A DNA stretch of 64,000 nt from Flavobacterium cauense R2A-7. Lineage in GTDB: Bacteria; Bacteroidota; Bacteroidia; Flavobacteriales; Flavobacteriaceae. The stretch covers positions 62,001 to 126,000 of the forward strand of contig NZ_AVBI01000024.1 of the NCBI RefSeq assembly GCF_000498475.1. Reading direction: 5' to 3'. A program made the position numbers and the translations under genes. Position 1 is the stretch's first letter; each line of letters opens with the position of its first letter. The notes under the pieces were generated by a model. The model searched no databases. It was not told where the DNA came from and worked only from the letters and a program-made list of their open reading frames with translations. Shown here piece by piece: positions 24,752 to 32,296 of the stretch.

Positions 24752-24798
24752 AAAAAAACGTGCATTTGCAGCGGTTATTTTTTGCTACAAATGCACGT
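24752..24798 (-). terminator. Rho-independent terminator of the serine biosynthesis genes
   Basis: A perfect 11-bp stem, ACGTGCATTTG (24758-24768) with CAAATGCACGT (24788-24798), with a run of seven T on the reverse strand. It lies 27 bases beyond the serA stop. Confidence 0.8.
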
Positions 24799-24824
24799 GT
24801 TGTAAGATTTTGTATTTCAGTGAA

Positions 24825-25781
24825 TTAGTTGTTTTTCAACAAGCCAATTATCTGCTCGGCTAATTCGGTTCCGATTCTGTCCTGGGCTTCCAAAGTCGCA
24901 GCACCAATGTGTGGCGTCATTGAAATTTTCGGATTCATTAAAACCTGAATGGCCGGTGTTGGTTCTTCTTCAAAAACATCTAGGCCTGCGAACAGTACTT
25001 TGCCCTCGTCTAAGGCATCGATTAACGCGACTTCATCAATTACACCGCCACGTGCACAGTTTACAATTCCTACACCGTCTTTCATCAGACTGATTTCTTC
25101 TTTGCCGATTACATAACCGTCCTGAGCCGGAACGTGAAGGGTAATGAAATCCGAATGTTTTAAAATATCTTCTATCGGTTCGGTTTCAATGTCCACATTG
25201 ATGAACTGTCCGTTGTAAAAATCTACTTTAATAGTAGCTTCATCCACATATTTGTCGGAAGCAATTACTTTCATTCCCAATCCTAAAGCCATTCTTGCCA
25301 CTTCACGGCCAATACGTCCGAAACCTATGATTCCAATAGTTTTTCCGCGAAGTTCAATACCGTTGGCATATGCTTTTTTAAGGTTGTTGAATTGCGAATC
25401 ACCGTCTAAAGGCATGTTTCTGTTGGCATCGTGTAAAAAACGTGCTCCGGAGAACAAGTGTGCAAAAACCAATTCGGCCACCGATTCTGAAGAAGAAGCA
25501 GGGGTGTTGATCACGTGAATTCCTTTTTCCACGGCATATTTTACATCGATATTGTCCATACCCACACCACCGCGACCGATGATTTTTAAAGACGGACAAC
25601 TGTCGATAATATCCTGACGTACTTTGGTTGCACTACGCACCAAAATAACACTTACGTTATTGGTATTGATATAATTGGCTACCTGTTCCTGAGCCACTTT
25701 GGTTGTTATAACTTCAAATCCGGCTTTTTCTAGAGCAGCTATTCCGCTTTGAGAAAGTCCGTCGTTTGCTAATACTTTCAT
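24825..25781 (-). CDS. serA: D-3-phosphoglycerate dehydrogenase (short, no ACT domain)
   Basis: SerA oxidises 3-phosphoglycerate, the first step of serine synthesis. The 318-residue protein has the NAD-binding GIIGFGRIGREVA motif, CARGGVIDE with the substrate Arg, a catalytic Glu region (FEEEP) and MTPHIGAAT with the catalytic His. It ends soon after, so it lacks the C-terminal ACT domain used for serine feedback in longer forms. The start at 25781 (MKVLANDGLSQ) is preferred to an upstream Met that would place the start inside the serC-serA hairpin region. It follows serC by 66 bases. Confidence 0.93.
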   Translation of the reverse strand: MKVLANDGLSQSGIAALEKAGFEVITTKVAQEQVANYINTNNVSVILVRSATKVRQDIIDSCPSLKIIGRGGVGMDNIDVKYAVEKGIHVINTPASSSESVAELVFAHLFSGARFLHDANRNMPLDGDSQFNNLKKAYANGIELRGKTIGIIGFGRIGREVARMALGLGMKVIASDKYVDEATIKVDFYNGQFINVDIETEPIEDILKHSDFITLHVPAQDGYVIGKEEISLMKDGVGIVNCARGGVIDEVALIDALDEGKVLFAGLDVFEEEPTPAIQVLMNPKISMTPHIGAATLEAQDRIGTELAEQIIGLLKNN

Positions 25782-25804
25782 TGTGTTGATTTGTTGATTT
25801 GATA

Positions 25805-25844
25805 ATTTGGTTATTTGCTTAATCGAAGAAACAAATAACCAAAT
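25805..25844. promoter_or_regulatory. Long inverted repeat between serC and serA
   Basis: ATTTGGTTATTTG (25805-25817) and CAAATAACCAAAT (25832-25844) are perfect 13-base complements separated by 14 bases. No T-run follows on either strand, so it is not a standard terminator. It could be an RNA processing or translation-control hairpin in the serC-serA transcript, or a degenerate repeat. Confidence 0.5.
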
Positions 25845-25847
25845 CAA

Positions 25848-26918
25848 CTATATTTTGTTTTCTAATTCTTTCATTACGTCTACTAAAACCTGAACGCTTT
25901 CAATCGGTAAGGCATTGTACATTGAAGCACGATAACCACCAACCGAACGGTGTCCGTTAATTCCTGAAATTCCGGCTGCTTTCCACATTGAGTCGAATAC
26001 TTCTTTGTGCGCTTCATCGTTTAAAAGGAAAGTCGCGTTCATGTTTGAACGGTCTTCTTTTACGGTGGTGCCTTTGAATAACGGGTTTCTGTCGATTTCG
26101 TTATAAAGTAACTGCGCTTTGGCTTCGTTTCGTTTTTCGATTGCCGGAATTCCGCCTAGATTTTTCAGCCACTGCATGGTTAAAAGTGAGGTGTACACCG
26201 CAAAAACAGCCGGAGTATTGTACATACTTTCTTTTTCGATATGTTGCTGATAGTTCATGATGTTCGGAATCGTTCTTCCGGTTTTACCAAGAATTTCTTC
26301 TTTAACTACGATAAGCGTCACTCCGGCAGGGCCCATGTTTTTCTGAGCACCGGCGTAAATCAAATCGAATTTTGAAAAATCTAAAGTTCTGGAAAAAATA
26401 TCCGAACTCATATCGCAAACCATCGGAACATTCGTTTCCGGAAAACTTTTCATTTGTGTTCCGAAAATGGTATTGTTGCTGGTACAGTGAAAATAATTGG
26501 CATCAGACGGAATGCTGTATTCTTTTGGAATATGGTTGTAGTTTTCCGGTTTGGAGGAAGCTACTACAATGGTTTCACCAAAAGCTTTGGCTTCTTTTAT
26601 GGCTCCGTTTGCCCAGGTTCCGGTGTCCAGATAAGCTGCTTTTCCGTCGATTTTCATTAGGTTGTACGGAATTCTTAAAAACTCCATACTGGCGCCACCT
26701 TGTAAAAACAAAGCCTGATAGCCTTTTCCGGTTAAACCTAAAAGCTCCAAAGCCAAAGCTCTGGCATCTTCCATAACGGCTACAAATGCTTTATCGCGGT
26801 GGGAAATTTCTAAAATGGATAAACCGGAATTATTGAAATTTAAAACGGCCTGTGCTGCTTTCTCAAAAACTTCCTGAGGTAAAATGCACGGGCCGGCGCT
26901 AAAATTATGTTTTTTCAT
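25848..26918 (-). CDS. serC: Phosphoserine aminotransferase
   Basis: SerC transfers an amino group from glutamate to 3-phosphohydroxypyruvate in serine synthesis and serves the matching pyridoxine step where that pathway exists. The 356-residue fold type I PLP enzyme starts KKHNFSAGPCILP, has the substrate segments LQGGASMEF and CDMSSDI, and the PLP Lys in YAGAQKNMGPAG. GHRSVGGYRASMYNA near the C-terminus is diagnostic of SerC. It is between the HAD phosphatase gene (3-base gap upstream) and serA, forming a serine operon. Confidence 0.95.
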   Translation of the reverse strand: MKKHNFSAGPCILPQEVFEKAAQAVLNFNNSGLSILEISHRDKAFVAVMEDARALALELLGLTGKGYQALFLQGGASMEFLRIPYNLMKIDGKAAYLDTGTWANGAIKEAKAFGETIVVASSKPENYNHIPKEYSIPSDANYFHCTSNNTIFGTQMKSFPETNVPMVCDMSSDIFSRTLDFSKFDLIYAGAQKNMGPAGVTLIVVKEEILGKTGRTIPNIMNYQQHIEKESMYNTPAVFAVYTSLLTMQWLKNLGGIPAIEKRNEAKAQLLYNEIDRNPLFKGTTVKEDRSNMNATFLLNDEAHKEVFDSMWKAAGISGINGHRSVGGYRASMYNALPIESVQVLVDVMKELENKI

Positions 26919-26921
26919 TAC

Positions 26922-27323
26922 TTAATCTTTAAAAACCTGAATTACTACTTCTTTTTCTACCAAGTCGGTAAATTTCCCGGTATAACGGGTTGCTTTTACC
27001 AAATGATTGTCGATCCAATGGTAATTTCCGCCACGTGGTTTGCCTACTAAAAGGCTGTGGAATTTAAATCCGTGTTTGTTAAGCCATTCTAAGGTTACTT
27101 CACGGTGTTCTTCGGTTCTGGAGGTAAAAAAACAAATCTGATGGCCTTCGTCGTACCATTTGTTGATGGTTTCCAAGGCGTCTGGAAACGGTTCGCAGGT
27201 TGCCATTCTCTCGGGTTGTTCGTTGGGAACGTCTTCCGTGATTGTACCGTCAATGTCAATGAGGTAGTTCTTAATCCCGTCTTTTAAAACCGGACTAATG
27301 TTGTCTTTGTGTTCTAATTGCAT
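26922..27323 (-). CDS. HAD-superfamily phosphatase in the serine operon
   Basis: A 133-residue small HAD protein. Motif I is YLIDIDGT (nucleophile and general-acid Asp), motif II is FFTSRTEE, a Lys follows in LVGKPRGG and the acidic motif is WIDNH. There is no room for a large cap domain. It is the first gene of the leftward unit HAD-serC-serA, separated from serC by 3 bases. Phosphoserine phosphatase would be the missing third step, so a link to serine synthesis is tempting, but classical SerB is longer and carries a cap; substrate is therefore unproven. Confidence 0.8.
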   Translation of the reverse strand: MQLEHKDNISPVLKDGIKNYLIDIDGTITEDVPNEQPERMATCEPFPDALETINKWYDEGHQICFFTSRTEEHREVTLEWLNKHGFKFHSLLVGKPRGGNYHWIDNHLVKATRYTGKFTDLVEKEVVIQVFKD

Positions 27324-27423
27324 TATGTTGTGTGTTTAATGCAAGCAAATTTCCAAAAAAAAAATGACTTCAGCACTAAAAAAATGCGAAAGGGACGATT
27401 AATATGGTTTTAGGGATTTAAAG

Positions 27424-28482
27424 CTATATTTTTAATAAAAATGAAATGGTATCGACATTATCGGCATAATCCCATAATTTTGGTTTTTGCGATGAACCGA
27501 AAGAAATACTGTCATTAATTAAATTATTGGACACGATACACTGGATTTTTTCCGAATCTTCTAACAGTTTGGTTTTTACAGTTTCCAAATCGTCGTAAAA
27601 TTCATAGAAAACGGATGAAATGGGAGAAGCATAACTTTCGTCTTCTTTCAGCGTTAAAAATTCATTGTCTAACAGTGGAAACAGGCTCATTAAGAAAACA
27701 GCTTTGTTGTAATCGTAATTGTTGGCATATTTTTCATAGTAAATGATGTCGCCGTATTCGTAAATCGCATCAAAAAACAGTTTGAAATCGTAACCTCTCG
27801 GAACAAACAATTTTGAAACATTACGACAACCCAATCCGAAATAACGGAAAATATCTTCGCCTAACCCAATCAAATCTTCTTTAGATTCCTGTCCGTTTAA
27901 AACCGCAACCGAATTTCTGTTTTTGCGGATGATGCTTGGTTTGTCTTTAAAATAATATTCGAAATAACGAGCGGTGTTGTTGCTTCCGGTCGCAATTACA
28001 GCATCAAAATTTTCCAGTTTTCCTTCCGCGAAAGTGATGCTTTCCGCAAGATTTGGTTCTACGGCAATCAGATATTCGGCTAAAAAAGGCAATAATTTCT
28101 GATCGTTGGAAGAGGTTTTAACCATGACGTTATGCCCTGAAATCAAAACCGATAAAAAATCGTGAAAACCTACCAACGGAATATTTCCGGCAAGAATAAG
28201 TCCGATTGTTTTGGGCTGAACAGTTGAGAAATCATAGTTTGATAACCATTGGTTCAGGTTTTCTTCCGTTAAGGCTTCTGCCCATGAAGTTATTGAAAAA
28301 TGAACCTGTTCCGGCGTAAACCAACCGTTGTGGCTCTGTGACAATGCGATTAAATCCAAAAACCGGTCGAAAAACAAATCATTATAAAGAACGCTTTCTT
28401 TTTTAGCGGAGTTGTCCAATGAAAATTGGCTTAAAAACTGACCTAAAGCAATAAAAGCTGTTTTTTTCTGATTGAGGTTCAT
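27424..28482 (-). CDS. LuxC-type acyl-CoA reductase
   Basis: A 352-residue protein of the LuxC acyl-CoA reductase family, related to aldehyde dehydrogenases. It has IGLILAGNIPLVGFHDFLSVL, SGHNVMVKTSSND, AVIATGSNNTARYFEYYF and IIRKNRNSVAVL, with the putative catalytic Cys in FGLGCRNVSKLF. LuxC makes fatty aldehydes in luminous bacteria; no lux genes are nearby and the role in Bacteroidota is not established. It is divergent from a ferredoxin gene with a shared 68-base promoter region. Confidence 0.88.
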   Translation of the reverse strand: MNLNQKKTAFIALGQFLSQFSLDNSAKKESVLYNDLFFDRFLDLIALSQSHNGWFTPEQVHFSITSWAEALTEENLNQWLSNYDFSTVQPKTIGLILAGNIPLVGFHDFLSVLISGHNVMVKTSSNDQKLLPFLAEYLIAVEPNLAESITFAEGKLENFDAVIATGSNNTARYFEYYFKDKPSIIRKNRNSVAVLNGQESKEDLIGLGEDIFRYFGLGCRNVSKLFVPRGYDFKLFFDAIYEYGDIIYYEKYANNYDYNKAVFLMSLFPLLDNEFLTLKEDESYASPISSVFYEFYDDLETVKTKLLEDSEKIQCIVSNNLINDSISFGSSQKPKLWDYADNVDTISFLLKI

Positions 28483-28486
28483 ATAA

Positions 28487-28518
28487 TTTGTTTATGAAAG
28501 GTTTTGATTGTAATTTTG
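28487..28518 (+). promoter_or_regulatory. Putative ferredoxin promoter
   Basis: TTTG (28487-28490), a 20-base spacer and TAATTTTG (28511-28518) match the Bacteroidota consensus. On the other strand TAAATTTG (28528-28521) is a possible -7 element for the divergent LuxC-type gene. Confidence 0.55.
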
Positions 28519-28550
28519 TGCAAATTTACAGCTAAAAATTAATATACGCT

Positions 28551-28901
28551 ATGGCAATTATTATAACAGACGAATGTATTAACTGCGGAGCCTGCGAACC
28601 GGAGTGTCCGAATACAGCAATATATGAAGGTGCAGACGATTGGCGCTGGAAAGACGGAACCCGTTTATCCGGAAAAATTGTGTTACCTGACGGAACTGAA
28701 GTTGATTCTGATGCTGCTCAAACTCCGATTTCTGATGATATTTATTACATCGTTCCCGGAAAATGTACGGAATGTAAAGGTTTCCATGAAGAGCCACAAT
28801 GTGCTGCCGTTTGTCCGGTAGATTGTTGCGTGCCGGATGATAACCACGTAGAATCAGAAGAAACGTTACTGAACAGACAAGCCTTTTTGCATAACGAATA
28901 A
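28551..28901 (+). CDS. 2x[4Fe-4S] ferredoxin
   Basis: A 116-residue ferredoxin with two Cys-cluster motifs: [16 protein letters not shown] near the N-terminus and [21 protein letters not shown] at about residues 73-93 (in part: [20 protein letters not shown]). A 40-residue insert separates them ([13 protein letters not shown]...), as in the bacterial-type ferredoxins of Bacteroidota and the YfhL/Fdx family. Cytoplasmic electron carrier; partner enzymes are not known. The pairing with a divergent acyl-CoA reductase may be functional. Confidence 0.93.
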   Translation: MAIIITDECINCGACEPECPNTAIYEGADDWRWKDGTRLSGKIVLPDGTEVDSDAAQTPISDDIYYIVPGKCTECKGFHEEPQCAAVCPVDCCVPDDNHVESEETLLNRQAFLHNE

Positions 28902-28902
28902 A

Positions 28903-28934
28903 AAAAATCCCGAGTTGTTCTCGGGATTTTTTTA
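28903..28934 (+). terminator. Bidirectional rho-independent terminator after the ferredoxin gene
   Basis: AAAAATCCCGAG (28903-28914) and CTCGGGATTTTT (28920-28931) form a perfect 12-bp stem with a TTGTT loop. It also lies 10 bases beyond the stop of the convergent gene. Confidence 0.88.
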
Positions 28935-28943
28935 TTTTGAAGT

Positions 28944-29480
28944 TTACTTGATTAATTCTGCTTTTTCTTTCATTATGGAGTCGGTTTTTTCATCATAGCT
29001 TTCAATTACAAGATTACCGTCGTTGTCAAAATGCCCCATTGATATTCTGGTTTTTCCTTTCACTATAAACCCATTGTTGGAAGTTTCTCTTAAAACCGCC
29101 AGTTGTTTTTTGGTTGTGGGATTCATTATGGTATATCCGACTTTATCCAAAAGCATCTGGTATTTTTCACCTTTATACATATAATAACCGGAGCGGTCTT
29201 TATCGACATAGCGGCTAACACCATCTACAGTAACCTGAATTTTTTCCGTAACCTGAGCCGGAGCCAGCGTCATCTCTTTGTTTATTTTTTTTGATTCGGC
29301 ATCTTTAAGTTCAACATCCTGAACCTCTTTAAGTTCTTTTGTTGAAATGATTTTTTTCTCCCCGTCAGAATCTTTAATAGTGGTGACAGTGGTTTTTACT
29401 TCCTGTTGAACGTTAGTGTTCTGAGCAAAACAATTTCCTGAAAACACTATTGCTACTACTCCTAAAAATACTTTTTTCAT
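28944..29480 (-). CDS. Secreted/periplasmic protein of unknown function
   Basis: A 178-residue protein with a cleavable signal peptide (KKVFLGVVAIVFSGNCFAQ, cut after about residue 20). The mature part starts with a Lys/Thr/Glu-rich stretch (VKTTVTTIKDSDGEKKIIS) and then a beta-rich domain with YVDKDRSGYYMYKGEKYQML and RISMGHFDNDGNLVIESYD. I recognise no family. It is a single-gene unit. Export to the periplasm is likely. Confidence 0.75.
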   Translation of the reverse strand: MKKVFLGVVAIVFSGNCFAQNTNVQQEVKTTVTTIKDSDGEKKIISTKELKEVQDVELKDAESKKINKEMTLAPAQVTEKIQVTVDGVSRYVDKDRSGYYMYKGEKYQMLLDKVGYTIMNPTTKKQLAVLRETSNNGFIVKGKTRISMGHFDNDGNLVIESYDEKTDSIMKEKAELIK

Positions 29481-29651
29481 AATGTAATTATTTAAAAATT
29501 AGTACATTACAAATTTACATTAAATATTTTTCTGTCAATTACATAATTTCACTTTTAAATTATAGTATTAACATATTAGATGTATTTACCGAAACTTATC
29601 GTCAGCATATTTCTTGATTGGCTATCAGTTTTATACTTGCGAATAATAAAC

Positions 29652-29659
29652 TATATTTG
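29652..29659 (+). promoter_or_regulatory. Putative ychF -7 promoter element
   Basis: TATATTTG followed by CACTC is a strong -7-like site 71 bases before ychF. A -33 TTTG at the usual distance is not clear. Confidence 0.45.
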
Positions 29660-29730
29660 CACTCCCGAAATCAGGGATATAACAGAATAGCGAATTAGTA
29701 GTCGGTACACCGATTGTAAACTTATAGAAA

Positions 29731-30825
29731 ATGAAAGCAGGAATTGTAGGATTGCCAAACGTAGGTAAATCAACTTTATTCAATTGTTTATCCAATGCAA
29801 AAGCGCAAAGTGCTAACTTTCCGTTTTGTACCATCGAGCCGAATATCGGTGTGGTAAACGTACCCGATCCGAGAATTAACCGTTTGGAAGAATTGGTAAA
29901 ACCGGAGCGCGTGCAAATGGCGACTGTAGATATCGTAGATATTGCAGGATTGGTTAAAGGAGCAAGTAAAGGAGAAGGTTTGGGAAATCAATTCCTTGGA
30001 AACATCAGAGAATGTAATGCTATCATTCATGTTTTGCGTTGTTTTGATAACGATAATATTGTGCACGTTGATGGTAATGTAAATCCAATCCGTGATAAAG
30101 AAACCATCGATATCGAATTGCAGTTGAAAGACTTGGAAACGATTGATAAGCGTTTGGAAAAAGTAAACCGCGCTGCCAAAACCGGAAACAAAGAAGCGCA
30201 GGCTGAAAAAGCTTTGTTAGACAGAATCCGTGAAGCGTTAATGCAAGCAAAATCGGCGCGTACGATAGTTCCTCAAAATCAGGATGAAATTGATTTGATG
30301 GAAGATTTCCAATTGATTACCACAAAACCGGTATTGTATGTTTGTAACGTTGACGAAGCTTCGGCGGTTAACGGAAACAAATATGTAGATCAGGTTCGTG
30401 AAATGGTAAAAGACGAACAAGCCGAAGTAATCGTACTTTCGGTAGGAGCAGAAGCCGATATCACCGAATTGGAAAGTTACGAAGAACGTCAGGTGTTTCT
30501 GGAAGATATGGGATTAACAGAACCAGGTTCCGCAGTATTGATTCGTGCAGCATACAAATTATTAAACCTGCAAACGTATTTTACAGCAGGAGTGAAAGAA
30601 GTACGTGCGTGGACTATCAAAATCGGAGATACCGCGCCAAAAGCAGCCGGAGTAATCCATACTGATTTCGAAAAAGGATTCATCCGCGCGGAAGTTATTG
30701 CTTTCGAGGATTTCTCTAATTTCGGTTCCGAAGCAAAAGTGAAAGAAGCCGGAAAATTAAGAGTGGAAGGAAAAGAATATATCGTTAAAGATGGTGATGT
30801 GATGCATTTCCGTTTTAATGTGTAA
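29731..30825 (+). CDS. ychF: Redox-regulated ATPase YchF (Obg family)
   Basis: A 364-residue Obg-family P-loop ATPase that binds ribosomes. The P-loop is GLPNVGKSTLFN (residues 6-17), the switch region has DIVDIAGLVKGASKGEGLGN, and the base-recognition motif is NVDE in place of NKxD, which explains the ATP preference of this family. The C-terminal TGS domain begins around residue 280 (YFTAGVKEVRAWTI) and ends VKDGDVMHFRFNV. Length and motifs are typical. Single-gene unit with its own terminator. Confidence 0.95.
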   Translation: MKAGIVGLPNVGKSTLFNCLSNAKAQSANFPFCTIEPNIGVVNVPDPRINRLEELVKPERVQMATVDIVDIAGLVKGASKGEGLGNQFLGNIRECNAIIHVLRCFDNDNIVHVDGNVNPIRDKETIDIELQLKDLETIDKRLEKVNRAAKTGNKEAQAEKALLDRIREALMQAKSARTIVPQNQDEIDLMEDFQLITTKPVLYVCNVDEASAVNGNKYVDQVREMVKDEQAEVIVLSVGAEADITELESYEERQVFLEDMGLTEPGSAVLIRAAYKLLNLQTYFTAGVKEVRAWTIKIGDTAPKAAGVIHTDFEKGFIRAEVIAFEDFSNFGSEAKVKEAGKLRVEGKEYIVKDGDVMHFRFNV

Positions 30826-30850
30826 TTAAAGAAAATAGAGAATAGAATAC

Positions 30851-30888
30851 AGAAACCTGCAAACGTAATTTTGCAGGTTTTCTTTTTT
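30851..30888 (+). terminator. Rho-independent terminator after ychF
   Basis: AAACCTGCAAA (30853-30863) pairs with TTTGCAGGTTT (30870-30880), followed by a T-rich run. Confidence 0.82.
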
Positions 30889-30955
30889 AATTCATATTGC
30901 AAGTTTCGCCTTTGCGTTGAATTTTATTACTTTAGACAAATCAAACATAATAATC

Positions 30956-31483
30956 ATGAAAATCATAGCCTTCGGAGCAAGTAACAGCAGGAATTCCATT
31001 AATAAAAAATTAGCGACGTATGTTTCGCATTTGTTCGAAAATGCTGAGGTTGAAGTTTTGGATTTAAACGATTTTACCATACCACTGTTTAGTGTCGATT
31101 TGGAAAAAGAAATCGGGCAACCGCAACAGGCTCAGGATTTTCTGGATAAAATTGCTTCCGCCGATATGTTGGTGGTTTCCATGGCTGAAAATAACAGCAA
31201 TTATACCGCCGCTTTTAAAAGCTTATTTGATTGGGCTTCCAGAATAAACGGAAAAGTGTTTCAGCAGAAACCGATGCTGTTAATGGCAACTTCGCCCGGC
31301 GGCAGAGGAGGAGCTAATGTACTTGAAATTGCTAAAAATGCCTTTCCGCGTTATGGTGCTGATATTAAGGCAACTTTTTCGCTACCCCTTTTTGATCAAA
31401 ACTTTGATTTAGAGCAACATAAAATTTCAAATCCGGATTTTGACAATCAAATAAAAGATATTGTAAGAAATTTTAGTTTTTGA
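30956..31483 (+). CDS. NADPH-dependent FMN reductase family protein
   Basis: A 175-residue flavodoxin-like fold protein. It starts MKIIAFGASNSRNSINKKLA, the FMN-phosphate loop of the NADPH:FMN reductase family, and continues with VEVLDLNDFTIPLFSVD and the segment NNSNYTAAFKSLFDWASRI, where the substrate and flavin bind; TSPGGRGG follows. It probably reduces FMN or quinones in the cytoplasm. The Met at 30956 was chosen since it opens the flavin-binding strand; the upstream in-frame Met (30917) would add an unlikely leader. Confidence 0.85.
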   Translation: MKIIAFGASNSRNSINKKLATYVSHLFENAEVEVLDLNDFTIPLFSVDLEKEIGQPQQAQDFLDKIASADMLVVSMAENNSNYTAAFKSLFDWASRINGKVFQQKPMLLMATSPGGRGGANVLEIAKNAFPRYGADIKATFSLPLFDQNFDLEQHKISNPDFDNQIKDIVRNFSF

Positions 31484-31569
31484 TTTCTTTTTGGCTTGAA
31501 AATTGTAATTGCTTACTAAAGAATTCAGAAAAATGGAATTCGTAGTATCAATTCAACAAAGTGTCAAAA

Positions 31570-32253
31570 ATGAAAGCAATTAAGAGGAGTTTTAAAGTTC
31601 TGTTTTGGACGGTTTCAGGAATTATCGGTTTCCTATTAGTATATATTATTGCTGTCTTGTTGCTTTCAAGGATTGCCGTCAATAACAATGCTTTTCAGCA
31701 ACCCAAAGAAGTTGAAATTTTCCTTTTGTCGAACGGAGTGCATACGGATATCGTAGTTCCGTTGCAAAATGAAGTTAAAGACTGGTCTGAATCCGTACGC
31801 ATCGAAAATACTAAAGCTAAAGATTTTTCGGCTAAATATGTAGCTTTCGGATGGGGAGACAAAGGATTTTATCTGGAAACGCCAACTTGGGCCGATTTAA
31901 AAATGAGTACCGCTTTAAAAGCCGCTACCGGATTAAGTTCCAGTGCCATTCATACCACATTTTATAAAAACATGAGGGAAGATGAATCGTGTAAAAAGAT
32001 CCTCATATCAAAGGAGAATTACGCTAAATTGGTTTCTTATATTGAGGCATCTTTCCAGATTAAAAATGAACGTCTGCTACAAATCGCGACAAATTATACT
32101 TATGGAAATAACGATGCTTTTTACGAAGCAAAAGGAAGTTACAGTTTGTTTTATACCTGTAATACCTGGGCTAACAGCGCGTTAAAAGCCGCACGTCAAA
32201 AAGCCAGTTTGTGGACGGTTTACGATAAAGGAATTTTTTACCATTATCAATAA
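31570..32253 (+). CDS. TIGR02117/DUF2459 family membrane-anchored protein
   Basis: A 227-residue protein with one N-terminal transmembrane helix (about residues 9-33) and an extracytoplasmic domain. It carries the family features: FLLSNGVHTDIVVPL, YVAFGWGDKGFYLETPTWADL (in part: VAFGWGDKGFYLETPTWAD), SSAIHTTFY and YTCNTWANSALKAA. Conserved Cys and His residues (CNTW, GVHTD) hint at a papain-like hydrolase arrangement, but no activity is established. GTG at 31561 is an alternative start three codons upstream. Single-gene unit ending at a strong terminator. Confidence 0.85.
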   Translation: MKAIKRSFKVLFWTVSGIIGFLLVYIIAVLLLSRIAVNNNAFQQPKEVEIFLLSNGVHTDIVVPLQNEVKDWSESVRIENTKAKDFSAKYVAFGWGDKGFYLETPTWADLKMSTALKAATGLSSSAIHTTFYKNMREDESCKKILISKENYAKLVSYIEASFQIKNERLLQIATNYTYGNNDAFYEAKGSYSLFYTCNTWANSALKAARQKASLWTVYDKGIFYHYQ

Positions 32254-32295
32254 AAAAATCCCGTCTTGTTTTAAACGAGACGGGATTTTTGTTTT
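32254..32295 (+). terminator. Bidirectional rho-independent terminator
   Basis: AAAATCCCGTCTTGTTT pairs with AAACGAGACGGGATTTT over about 17 bp with one G-U pair; A-runs and T-runs flank it. It lies between the TIGR02117 gene and the convergent TonB receptor gene. Confidence 0.88.
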
Positions 32296-32296
32296 T

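Noticed and set aside
25782-25847. In-frame N-terminal extension of serA by 22 residues
   Set aside because: The extension would be encoded by the hairpin and TTGATTTG words between serC and serA; MKVLANDGLSQ is the expected N-terminus.
26372-26776. Forward-strand open frame of 134 residues antisense to serC
   Set aside because: Shadow frame with unusual Trp/Phe-rich composition and no motif.
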